NCBI GenBank assembly: GCA_044224315.1
Contig: JBGAKR010000004.1
Location: 271,324-335,323, forward strand
Direction of reading: 5' to 3'
DNA: 64,000 nt
DNA from: JAGXTF01 sp044224315
GTDB taxonomy: Bacteria; Bacteroidota; Bacteroidia; NS11-12g; UBA955
Below the pieces are notes generated by a model. That model was not told the DNA's origin. It ran no database searches and saw nothing but the letters and a program-made list of their open reading frames with translations. The translations under genes were made by a program, and so were the position numbers. Position 1 is the stretch's first letter. Each line of letters begins with the position of its first letter. This document shows, piece after piece, positions 24,853-34,100 of the stretch.

Positions 24853-26034
24853 TCAACTACTACTTATTGCTAAATTCTTAGGTTTTGTTTCATTTGATGG
24901 TCTGAATCTGAGCAATTTGCTTTCAATATATTTGTATGAGAAACTGGCTATTGCTATATTTAATATAAATACCAAGAATAAGAATACAAATGCAAAAACC
25001 GGACTTCCGGGATGAAAATAAAGTTTTCTGAGCAACATTTCTATTGCATAAATGGCCAGCATATGATAAATATACAATCCATATGAAATATTACCCAGGT
25101 AATTTAGAATTTTATTCTCAGTATTGATTATGCTTTTTTCATTGAGGCTGGTATTCAAAATTAAATACAAATACAGCATCGGCACAACAACAAAGCCTAA
25201 TAAATCTTTACTGAATAAGGCGTGGAATATGGTTCTGACATGGGGCCAGGGTATCATTTTGTCGCCAATGCTCAAATAAATCAATAATAAGCTAAGAATG
25301 GCCAGCTGAAATTTAAATTCAAATATTTTTAACTGCATCAATTGCTTTTTATAGTTTAATACCCAATAAGCACCCAAGCCCCCAATGGCCATATTTTCAA
25401 CTGCAAAACTATTAACCAGGGCCGTTGTCCATTTCCAAAAATGATGGTTAAACTGCATATCCTTGGTAAATAGATAGAAACATAATTTAATGCCTACCAG
25501 GGCTATACTAATTTGAATAAACCTGGGTTTAAAATATTTAATTAACCAGGGCCAAAATAAATAAAATTGCTCTTCAACACCGATAGACCATAGATGTCCG
25601 ATTTTGCCCACGCCCATTTGAAAGAGCATAGGCACGTTGGGCAGAATAATTAAATAGAAAAAAGTGGATAAACTGGTTAAGGTTAAAAAAGGCTGACCCA
25701 AAGCATGAAAAACTAAAGGTAAAATTACCTGGCAAATGATAATCAATAAATAATAGATAGGCCAAATGCGGAAAATACGCTTTAAATAAAACCCTTTAAT
25801 CCTGATTGTATGGGTTTCTTTTAGTTCGGCCAACAATAAATAACTGATTAAAAAACCCGATAAAACAAAAAAGAAACTTACCGCATGTGAGCCGTTCTGG
25901 CTTAAAAAATGCCAAAAAGGATGTGTCCAATTATTGGTAGGATTTATGATCCAGTTTGAATGCCAAATTACCACCAGTGCAGCTGCAAAAAACCGCAGCC
26001 CGTTTAAACCTTTAAAATAATATCTCCCCTGCAT
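24853..26034 (-). CDS. Acyltransferase family 3 membrane protein (OafA/YrhL type)
   Basis: 393 residues, about ten transmembrane helices. The N-terminal GLNGLRFFAAALVVIWHS carries the family's catalytic His in the first helix, followed by FFVLSGFLISYLL, and SIGVEEQFYLFWPW carries the second conserved part. Proteins of this type O-acetylate or otherwise acylate surface polysaccharides and lipids; the acceptor is not predictable. There is no SGNH domain. A possible 30-codon reading frame lies just upstream on the same strand (26080-26172). Confidence 0.88.
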   Translation of the reverse strand: MQGRYYFKGLNGLRFFAAALVVIWHSNWIINPTNNWTHPFWHFLSQNGSHAVSFFFVLSGFLISYLLLAELKETHTIRIKGFYLKRIFRIWPIYYLLIIICQVILPLVFHALGQPFLTLTSLSTFFYLIILPNVPMLFQMGVGKIGHLWSIGVEEQFYLFWPWLIKYFKPRFIQISIALVGIKLCFYLFTKDMQFNHHFWKWTTALVNSFAVENMAIGGLGAYWVLNYKKQLMQLKIFEFKFQLAILSLLLIYLSIGDKMIPWPHVRTIFHALFSKDLLGFVVVPMLYLYLILNTSLNEKSIINTENKILNYLGNISYGLYIYHMLAIYAIEMLLRKLYFHPGSPVFAFVFLFLVFILNIAIASFSYKYIESKLLRFRPSNETKPKNLAISSS

Positions 26035-26431
26035 GATAAAATCATGGTATTAAAAAGTGTTTAATAAAAATGTATGAGACTATGGTCTGAACGGCGTCCC
26101 GGACTTCAAACTATCGTTGAAATTATGCAATTCCGCTGAGGACATTTTTGATTCTAAGAATAATTTTTCCATACTTTTTAGTTTAGTTATTCGGTATATA
26201 ATGATTTCAAATCCATATATAAGACTTCAAATTTTAAAATAGTTGCCTGTTTGATTGTAAAAAATGGTTTAAAACCAAAAATAAATACATTTCGGGGGGA
26301 AGTAAGTTTATGTATTAGATTGATTTTCTTTTACTTAAAAAGATAAAACTTGAAGAACTTTTTTTTTGCAGGATCTAGAATATCCCTTTAGTAAGAACAC
26401 ACACAAACTATAAATAGTGTAAGTTAGCGCC
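26035..26431. other. Intergenic region with only a possible microprotein
   Basis: About 400 bp, AT-rich. Apart from the candidate 30-codon frame at 26080-26172 I see no gene, repeat or hairpin terminator for the lipoprotein gene that ends downstream at 26432. Confidence 0.5.
26080..26172 (-). CDS. Candidate 30-residue microprotein
   Basis: ATG at 26172, stop TAG at 26080-26082. The peptide starts MEKLFLESKMSSAELHNF and ends SLKSGTPFRP: amphipathic N-terminal half, Gly/Pro C-terminal half, no signal peptide. It lies 45 nt upstream of the acyltransferase gene on the same strand. A frame of this size can arise by chance; there is no promoter box or Shine-Dalgarno support. Confidence 0.2.
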   Translation of the reverse strand: MEKLFLESKMSSAELHNFNDSLKSGTPFRP

Positions 26432-27130
26432 CTATAAAGATTGCAACCAGATATATAAAACCACAATTAAAAAATAGGCCATTACCGGCGCCATGCTTAT
26501 GGCCATACCCAGCGCTGCCAGCATAGCCAGAGAAGCAAATACTTTGCCCTTCTGCTGCCCCGATTTTTTCATTTTTTTTAGTACATCCCAGGCCCATATT
26601 ATGGTGATGGATACTGCCAATGCTATGAGCATAGACAATAAAAACAGCCCTGTACCGGGCACCAGGGCAGGCAACCACATGATGAAACTGAATGCGGGCT
26701 GACCCAATAAGGTATACCCTACAAAGTACAGCATGCCCGAAATTACAGCTGCAAATAATGACCATTTGGCATTCTTATACAATTCTTCGTCGTCTTCTGC
26801 CTTGGCCTGTGCTTTAAAAATTTTGTGAGGCTTATTTTTTTTAGCAGGATTCTGAAATTTTGGGCTTAGGGATTTCTCCTGCAAAATCGGGCTTGTTTGT
26901 ATGTTTTGATTTAAAACATTTGTATCCGTTGAAAGCGCCGAATCCCTTACTGAATATGCGCTAATTGAATTTGGGGTTGGGATTTTTGTGGATACCGGAT
27001 TTGTATTTTCCCATGCGCCACCAAACGATTTAGTGGATGAAAAACGATGGACCGATTTGCAGGAAAACAAACCGATAAATATGGCTGTCAGAATAAAATA
27101 TTTACGTATAATTTTAAATTTACTTTTCAC
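26432..27130 (-). CDS. Lipoprotein-signal protein with four membrane helices (family shared with 21727-22401)
   Basis: 232 residues from a GTG. The signal sequence ends LFSCK (Cys24), then TKSFGGAW appears a few residues on, as in its paralogue at 21727-22401. A ~80-residue polar linker rich in Pro, Ser and Lys leads to four hydrophobic segments (about 121-230) with a basic loop (LKKMKKSGQQKGK) between the second and third pair, matching AKRRMRKNHNFQGK in the paralogue. Function unknown. It is divergent from the pcrA-type helicase gene. Confidence 0.65.
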   Translation of the reverse strand: MKSKFKIIRKYFILTAIFIGLFSCKSVHRFSSTKSFGGAWENTNPVSTKIPTPNSISAYSVRDSALSTDTNVLNQNIQTSPILQEKSLSPKFQNPAKKNKPHKIFKAQAKAEDDEELYKNAKWSLFAAVISGMLYFVGYTLLGQPAFSFIMWLPALVPGTGLFLLSMLIALAVSITIIWAWDVLKKMKKSGQQKGKVFASLAMLAALGMAISMAPVMAYFLIVVLYIWLQSL

Positions 27131-27291
27131 AAATTTTCTTCAATACGTATGCACGTTTATAGACTATTGGATTACGAAAATACTGAGAGAGAGACAAAAA
27201 GTTACATTTCCACAATAAAAAGTAGAAAAGCAGGCCATGGCGGGTTTAAAATGTTTGATAACTTTTGAAAATGAATGCCGTTTGCAGTTCG

Positions 27292-27299
27292 TATTTTTG
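27292..27299 (+). promoter_or_regulatory. Putative promoter box for the helicase gene
   Basis: TATTTTTG matches TAnnTTTG, 34 nt upstream of the ATG at 27334, and rules out the more upstream in-frame ATGs at 27265 and 27271. Confidence 0.5.
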
Positions 27300-27333
27300 C
27301 AGCAAAGGCCTTTTTTGCCTACCTGATTATTCC

Positions 27334-29634
27334 ATGCATCACCACAATCCAAACGAAATTCCGCCCTACCTCGATAAACTGAACGAACCCCAGCAGCAGG
27401 CAGTGTTGCATACCGAGGGTCCGGTGATGATTATTGCAGGCGCAGGTTCGGGCAAAACCCGGGTACTTACCGTTCGTTTGGCACACCTGATCAGGCAGGG
27501 GGCCGATCCATTCAGCATTCTATCCTTAACCTTTACCAACAAGGCCGCCCGCGAAATGCGAAGCCGTATTGAAGCCCTGGTGGGCCATGCCGCACGCAGT
27601 CTATGGATGGGCACCTTTCACAGCGTATTTGCCCGTATACTGCGCATGGAAGCCGACCGGCTGGGATACCCCAAAAACTTTACCATTTACGACAGCGATG
27701 ACAGCAAAAGCCTGATTAAATCCATAGTAAAGGAAATGAACCTGGACGAAAAGGTGTACAAACCCGGCATGGTACTTGGCCGCATAAGCATGTGCAAAAA
27801 CAACCTGATTGATGCCAATGCATACCGGCAAAATGAGGACAATCTGCAGCAGGATAAAGCCGCCAACCGTACCAAATTCATGGACATTTTTGCCGCCTAT
27901 ACCGACCGTTGTTTTCGCGCAGGGGCCATGGATTTTGACGATATACTCATAAACACCTACAAACTGCTGCGCGACCATGTGGACGTATGCCACAAATGGC
28001 AGCACCGGTTTAAATACATAATGGTGGATGAGTACCAGGATACCAACCATGTGCAATACATGATTACCAAACGCCTGGCCGCGGTGCACCAAAACCTTTG
28101 CGTGGTGGGCGACGATGCACAGAGTATTTATGCATTTCGCGGTGCCAACATTCAAAATATTCTCAACTTTAGCCGCGACTACCCCGATGTGGCTACCTAT
28201 AAACTGGAGCAGAATTACCGCAGTACCCGCCATATAGTAAGTGCAGCCGGCAGCGTAATAAAAAAGAACAAAAACCAGCTGGATAAAGAAGTGTGGACCG
28301 CCAATGAAGACGGTGATAAAATTCGCGTGGTGCGCAGCATTACCGAGGCCGAGGAAGCCCGGTTTGTAGCCCAGAGCATATTTGAAGAAAAAAGCACCCA
28401 CCAGCTGCCCAACAAGGCTTTTGCCATACTGTACCGCACCAATTCCCAAAGCCGCGCTTTTGAGGAAGCCCTGCGCCGCACCGGCATAGATTACCGCATA
28501 TTTGGGGGTACCAGTTTTTACCAGCGCAAGGAAATTAAAGACATGCTCTCTTACCTGCGCCTGGTAATTAATCCCGGCGATGAGGAAGCCCTAAAACGCA
28601 TTATCAATTTTCCGGCCCGGCAAATAGGCGATACCACCGTAAATAAACTGATATACCTGGCGGGTGAAAGAAAATGTAGTGTTTGGGACATTGTGAGCCA
28701 TGTGCGCCAATTTTCTGAAATGGGCACCGCGGCTGTGCGGGTAGACAATTTTGCCATAATGATGAAAAGCTTTATGGGCATGACCGAAACCCACAATGCT
28801 TATGACTTGGCCATGCACATTGCCCGCCAAACCACGCTGCTGAAAACCCTGTACGAAGACAAAACTGTAGAGGGTGTAAGCCGGTATGAAAATATAGTGG
28901 AATTGCTGAACGGGATAAAAGAATTTGTAGAAGACGACGAAAGCGAGAAGGAAAAAACCCTGGCCAACTTTTTGGAAGAGGTGGCCCTTTATACCGACGA
29001 TCCGAAAAACAATGACCCCGACCGCGATTGCGTGAGTATGATGACCATACACCAGGCCAAAGGGCTGGAATATCCGCATGTGTACGTAGTAGGGCTGGAA
29101 GAAAACCTTTTCCCCTCGCAGATGGCCCTTACCAGCCGTGCTGATTTGGAAGAAGAACGCCGCCTGTTTTATGTAGCCATTACCCGGGCCGAGAAAAAAC
29201 TGAGCCTTACGTTTGCCACCAGCCGATTTAGGTATGGAAACTTAACACCCTGCGAGCCCAGCCGGTTTATAGATGAGATAGATGCCCAGTACCTGGATAT
29301 GAACCTGGGCGGTATGAAAAAAGAAGGCCCCATTAATCTGTTTGCCAACCAAAGGCCGGGCAACGACCGCACCACCGTAACCAAAACCACCACCCTGCTG
29401 CAACAGGTATCGCGCCCCAATACCCCCAACCTGCCACCGGTAGACCCGGATTTTGCCGAGGACGACTTGTCTAAATTGAAGGAAAACCAGCGTGTGCAGC
29501 ACCAGCGTTTTGGATTTGGCACGGTTAAGGAAATAGAGGGCGAAGGACCGAACCGCAAAGCCACCGTGGTATTTGATGCTGTGGGTGAGAAAAAACTGGT
29601 GCTGAAATTTGCCAAGATGAAGATTTTGGATTGA
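27334..29634 (+). CDS. pcrA: UvrD/PcrA-type superfamily 1 DNA helicase
   Basis: 766 residues from the ATG at 27334; the start is set by the promoter box at 27292 and by the match of LNEPQQQAVLHTEGPVMIIA to the family N-terminus. Motifs: Q motif (LNEPQQQAV), motif I GAGSGKT (~K41), II VDEYQDTN, III GDDAQSIYAFRGA, IV LEQNYRST, V IHQAKGLEYPHVYV, VI VAITRAEK. The C-terminal tail has the FGFGTVKEIEG fold that binds RNA polymerase in PcrA. An ATP-driven 3'-5' helicase for repair and replication conflicts. Followed 44 nt later by a type IX cargo gene with its own promoter. Confidence 0.93.
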   Translation: MHHHNPNEIPPYLDKLNEPQQQAVLHTEGPVMIIAGAGSGKTRVLTVRLAHLIRQGADPFSILSLTFTNKAAREMRSRIEALVGHAARSLWMGTFHSVFARILRMEADRLGYPKNFTIYDSDDSKSLIKSIVKEMNLDEKVYKPGMVLGRISMCKNNLIDANAYRQNEDNLQQDKAANRTKFMDIFAAYTDRCFRAGAMDFDDILINTYKLLRDHVDVCHKWQHRFKYIMVDEYQDTNHVQYMITKRLAAVHQNLCVVGDDAQSIYAFRGANIQNILNFSRDYPDVATYKLEQNYRSTRHIVSAAGSVIKKNKNQLDKEVWTANEDGDKIRVVRSITEAEEARFVAQSIFEEKSTHQLPNKAFAILYRTNSQSRAFEEALRRTGIDYRIFGGTSFYQRKEIKDMLSYLRLVINPGDEEALKRIINFPARQIGDTTVNKLIYLAGERKCSVWDIVSHVRQFSEMGTAAVRVDNFAIMMKSFMGMTETHNAYDLAMHIARQTTLLKTLYEDKTVEGVSRYENIVELLNGIKEFVEDDESEKEKTLANFLEEVALYTDDPKNNDPDRDCVSMMTIHQAKGLEYPHVYVVGLEENLFPSQMALTSRADLEEERRLFYVAITRAEKKLSLTFATSRFRYGNLTPCEPSRFIDEIDAQYLDMNLGGMKKEGPINLFANQRPGNDRTTVTKTTTLLQQVSRPNTPNLPPVDPDFAEDDLSKLKENQRVQHQRFGFGTVKEIEGEGPNRKATVVFDAVGEKKLVLKFAKMKILD

Positions 29635-29665
29635 CCCTAAAAATGCAAACAATCCTATAATGGAT

Positions 29666-29673
29666 TATTTTTG
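29666..29673 (+). promoter_or_regulatory. Promoter box 5 nt upstream of start 29679
   Basis: TATTTTTG-CAAGG-ATG, a perfect TAnnTTTG element directly before the start codon. Confidence 0.5.
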
Positions 29674-29678
29674 CAAGG

Positions 29679-31040
29679 ATGAAAAAACATTTACTTCTTG
29701 CCTTCCTTGCTTCTGGTTTCGGTATGCAACTCAGGGCGCAAATTCCCAACAACGATTTAGAAAACTGGCTTGTTAAAAGCTACGATGCACCCGGAGGTGC
29801 ATTTACCCATGCATTTGGAAAGGTTACAAAAACCAGCGATAAACACAATGGGTCCTATGCCGTGAAAGTACAGGGCAATACCAATAGCGGACAACCCGGA
29901 GGATTGGGAATAGGTGAGTTTGACAATGGCCCTACACTTAGCCATGGATACCCGTTTGCTGCCAAGCCCGATTCGCTGATATTCTGGGCCAAAACCAATC
30001 TGGCAAGCAATGATACAGCATATGTGTATTTAAGTTTTTTCAAAGCAGGCAACCGAATAAGCAACCAATGGTTTAAACTGGCCGGACCTTATACCAATTA
30101 TACCCGTGTGGCCTATAAAATTGACTATACCGTAAGCGGCCAAACCCCCGATTCAATAACCCTGCTTTTTGGCAGCACCAATTTGTTTGGAAGCCCTAAT
30201 GCTGCCAGTTATGTGATAATTGACGATGTAAGCTTTGCAGGTACTGCCCTCAATATACCCAATGCCGGATTTGAAAACTGGAGCACCACTACACACAATG
30301 TGCCCAAAGACTGGTGGAACCCCTATGAAGAGAATGACTTGTTTGACAAGTCGCCTGCATTATTTGATAAAACCAACGACAAAGCCACCGGTGAATATGC
30401 CATAGTGGTGCAAAATACATTCAACGCCAAAGACAGTATCTGGGGTCAAACCCAAACCGGCAGTGATAACATGTGGGGCTGGCCCGCATTCCCCGTATCG
30501 GGCAAACAAGATACTTTGTATGGTTTATTCAAATGGTTTCCGGATAAAAAAGACAGTTGGTCGGTGTATATCATGATGTATAAAAACCACAAAATATGCG
30601 GGGGCGGAAATATTGTAGGCAAGGATTCGCAAATCACTTATGCTATATTCAAATTCCCCATTAATTATTACAACTCAGATATTCCTGACAGTGCTGTAAT
30701 ACAATTATCATCTTACGGCCCAAATGGAGCCAAGGGTAATAGTAAATTGTATATTGACAATCTCAATTTCAACCACGTTTATGGGGTTGGTACCGATCCG
30801 ATAAGCAAGAAAAATACATTTATTGTGTATCCAAATCCGGCCCAGGATATGCTTACTTTGGTACTTACCAATACCGCCCAAAAATCGGTTTTCAGCATAA
30901 TTAATACCAGTGGTGTAAAGGTAAAAGAAATAACCTGCTCTGATGAATTTACACGCATCTCCATTCAAGATCTGGCTGCAGGCACCTACTTTGTGGTGCA
31001 AAATGAGGGCGGCGCAGTAACACGGTTCGTAAAAAAATAA
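29679..31040 (+). CDS. Secreted protein with type IX (type A) sorting domain
   Basis: 453 residues. Signal peptide MKKHLLLAFLASGFGMQLRA. Two related halves begin IPNNDLENW (~24) and IPNAGFENW (~195), each with strands that look like a carbohydrate-binding-type jelly roll (VIIDDVSF, LYIDNLNF), so an internal duplication of ~170 residues. The C-terminus (~375-453) is a Por secretion tail: VYPNPAQDMLTL, FSIINTSGVKVKE, ISIQDLAAGTYFVV and final RFVKK. It would cross the outer membrane by type IX secretion. It may bind sugars; no catalytic domain is visible. Convergent with the giant PKD gene, with a shared hairpin between. Confidence 0.85.
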   Translation: MKKHLLLAFLASGFGMQLRAQIPNNDLENWLVKSYDAPGGAFTHAFGKVTKTSDKHNGSYAVKVQGNTNSGQPGGLGIGEFDNGPTLSHGYPFAAKPDSLIFWAKTNLASNDTAYVYLSFFKAGNRISNQWFKLAGPYTNYTRVAYKIDYTVSGQTPDSITLLFGSTNLFGSPNAASYVIIDDVSFAGTALNIPNAGFENWSTTTHNVPKDWWNPYEENDLFDKSPALFDKTNDKATGEYAIVVQNTFNAKDSIWGQTQTGSDNMWGWPAFPVSGKQDTLYGLFKWFPDKKDSWSVYIMMYKNHKICGGGNIVGKDSQITYAIFKFPINYYNSDIPDSAVIQLSSYGPNGAKGNSKLYIDNLNFNHVYGVGTDPISKKNTFIVYPNPAQDMLTLVLTNTAQKSVFSIINTSGVKVKEITCSDEFTRISIQDLAAGTYFVVQNEGGAVTRFVKK

Positions 31041-31059
31041 ATTGCTTTTTTTTAATTAT

Positions 31060-31097
31060 AAAAAGTCCCGGAATATGCATATTTTCCGGGACTTTTT
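31060..31097. terminator. Bidirectional intrinsic terminator
   Basis: Perfect 14-bp stem AAAAAGTCCCGGAA / TTCCGGGACTTTTT with a 10-nt loop. Symmetric A and T tracts let it end both the plus-strand gene stopping at 31040 and the minus-strand gene stopping at 31102. Confidence 0.9.
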
Positions 31098-31101
31098 CAT
31101 T

Positions 31102-34100
31102 TTATTTCAATATTGTAACCGTACCATTAAAATTGTATTCTTTACCGGAAAAATCGCGTGCAATTATTTCGTAAGCATACACCCCATCCTGCACCAGTTC
31201 TCCCCCAAAACGGCCATCCCACTGATTTTGGCAACCATTGCCCTCGTATATTTTTTGTCCCCAGCGGTTGTAAATACGCATTTCGTAGCTTGTAAAATAT
31301 TTTCCATTGGGTGCAAATTTCTCGTTCAAATTATTTTCATCCGGGGTAAATGCATTGGGGATATAAAATTTAATTTCGGGTACAAATTGCACCTGGTTTG
31401 AAACGGATATTACCCATGCTTTGTTATCTGCAGTACCGGTATTCTTGCGTATGGCCACTATGCGGTATTGCAGATTTTCGATACAGGTTGCAGGTATATT
31501 TTTATCCATAAATTGCAGCGTATTTCCATCTACCATCCCAATTTCTACGAATTCTCCGCCCGAATAGCTTCTCTCTATGCGGTAATTTTCCACACCTTGT
31601 TTCCAGTCGAAATAGGCCGTCCAATTGAGCACCGCATCCTCCCCATTTTCGGCTGTGGTGGCAGCAAGTACAATATTTCTGCCAGCATTGCTCATAGGGC
31701 TTTGGGTATGGCATACATCGATGGCCTGCACATAATAGGTGTAATTTTGATGTTTAAAATCAGCAGTTTTATCTTCCCAACTTGGTGTTTCCCCAGCTTG
31801 AATAGTATTTACCAGCAAAGTATTGCCCTCATTTTCGCGGTAAATGCTGTAAGTAGAAACGGGTATGCGATGGTTTTGGACAGCCTCAAATTGGGTGATT
31901 ATTAAGGCATTATTTTCTACCGTGGTGGTGATAATTTCCGGTGCGGGTACAGGCAAATAATGAATGGGTATGGCATGGGCGGAATTGCTCTCACTGGCAG
32001 CTAAGTTACCGCCTTCCTCAATCCCTTCTACATAATAATCATACTCTACATGGCAGGTGATGGCTGAGTCTACAAAGGTGTTCAGATTTCCATTGGTAGA
32101 TGCAATAAATTCAAAATTATTTTTGCCCTTTTCTTTGCGCCAGATTTTGTACTTTTCTACCCGGTTCCAACCGATATAAGGGGTCCAGCTTACCCTGGCC
32201 ACGTTGGTATCTCCCGCCGCCCGGGTATGTATGGTACAGTGCTCTTTAATCAATACCGGATTGGTAGAAATTCCGCAAAAATTGCGCTGGGTTATTTTGT
32301 GGCAATATGAATTAAAATTGGTATTTAAGCCTCCCACAAATAAATTGGTATCGCTGCGCATACTGCTGCTGGCGGCCAGGCACCAATTTCCGTTCTTAAA
32401 TATATACAAACTCATATCCTTAAAATCGGGTTCTTTCGACATTTCAAAACGGGTTTGGGTAGCCTCTGCATTCACCACCGTAGAGCTATAAATTATTTGT
32501 GCAGCCGGAGGCAAAGTATCGCCTACTTTCAATAGCCCCATATCACTGAAAGTATCGGCACAGCCTATTGCGTCCGTAATTTCATAATACACCGGCAATA
32601 TGCCACGGGTATTGGCCATATAGTGCAATCCCTGCGCAATATTTATTGTTTTACCGTTAATAACAAGACTGCGTTTTACAATTAAGGTATCGGCTTTTGA
32701 ATGATCATTAAATTGAATTTTATTTCCCAGGCAAAACTCATTTTTAGGTACCGTTAACCGGGCCTGAATGCCCATGGTGCGATAATTGGCAAATGCAGTA
32801 TCGGTGCAGCCATGCACAGTTTCAACCCTTACACTTACAGGGTTATTTTGGGCCGGTTTGGGTGTCCATTTTACCGAATATCCATAGCCTGCTTTTACTC
32901 CATTTACGGTCCAGTTTATTTGCCTGAATTTATCTGCCGAAGTGAAAGCCATAGCAGTAATTACAGGTTTATTTGCGCACACAGTTTCGTTGCTCAAAAA
33001 AACTTCGGGCTTTGCATAAACCTGTATGGTATCTTTTGCCGTTGGCGAATATTTGCAACCTGCAGCATCTTCCATCATCAAGCGCGGAATAAACCGTCCG
33101 GCCTGTAAATAAATATGGGCACTGTCGCGCAGGTTTTCCGTTACATATCCATCCCCAAAATCATAGGTTATTTTTGCAATACCCTGCCCTTTAAAAACAC
33201 CCAATTGCAAATTTAAGGGACTGCAACCGGTGCTTTTGCTTAAAGTTAAAATCCCTTTTGGTCCTCTAACATGTACCAAATTCTGAAGCACTTGCGTATC
33301 GGCACAACCGATGCTATTGGTTACAATTAAACTCACCGTATAATCGCCAGGCACCGCATAAATTTTAGACGCATTTAATTTATCTGAAAATGTTTCATCC
33401 CCAAAATTCCAAAGTCGGCTTACAATCGGAAAATCCGGGCTAATAGAAGAATCAACAACGGCAAATTGCAGGGGTGGACAGGAGATCAGGGTATCTGCCA
33501 ATACCCTGAATCTGGCCTGTGGCTTTCCTGCCCGCGCAACAAAGGTGCTGCTTGTACTGCCAATGCAGCCCTTGTCGTCGGTGATGATGAGTTTTACCTC
33601 AACACTTTTTCTCGATTGAAATGCAATTGTATCCGTTTTTTCATTGCTTTTTCTGTATCCGAAATCCCAGCTGTATTGGTATTTCCGATTGGGGTTTTGG
33701 TTTTTTACATGCCCACCAAACGATACCACCGGATGCAAACAATCCTGGTTGTATTGATTGTAAAAACGAATCTCCGCAGCCGGTCCACCGCCCTGCACTA
33801 TAAACGAATCGGTATAGGTGCAATTGGCGTCGGTACTTCTGGTAATTTTAATTTCAATCTGGTGTTTATTTCCAGTATATAAATAATTAATTTTAAATGC
33901 TGAATCTTTAATAATTTGCTGGTTATCTACCATCCAGATTGCACTTTTCCAAACCGCCCAATCTTCATCCACCAATTGCATGGAGATTCCGCTGCAAAGC
34001 TCATCCCCAACCTCTACACGCGGCTTGGCCGATGCCGTATCTGCTACGGTAAAATAACGAGTATCGCTTTTTGTACAATTAAATTTAGGATTAAAAACTG

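Noticed and set aside
27601..28449. Long minus-strand frame opposite the helicase gene
   Set aside because: It is a shadow of a strongly conserved coding region, with composition set by the opposite strand.
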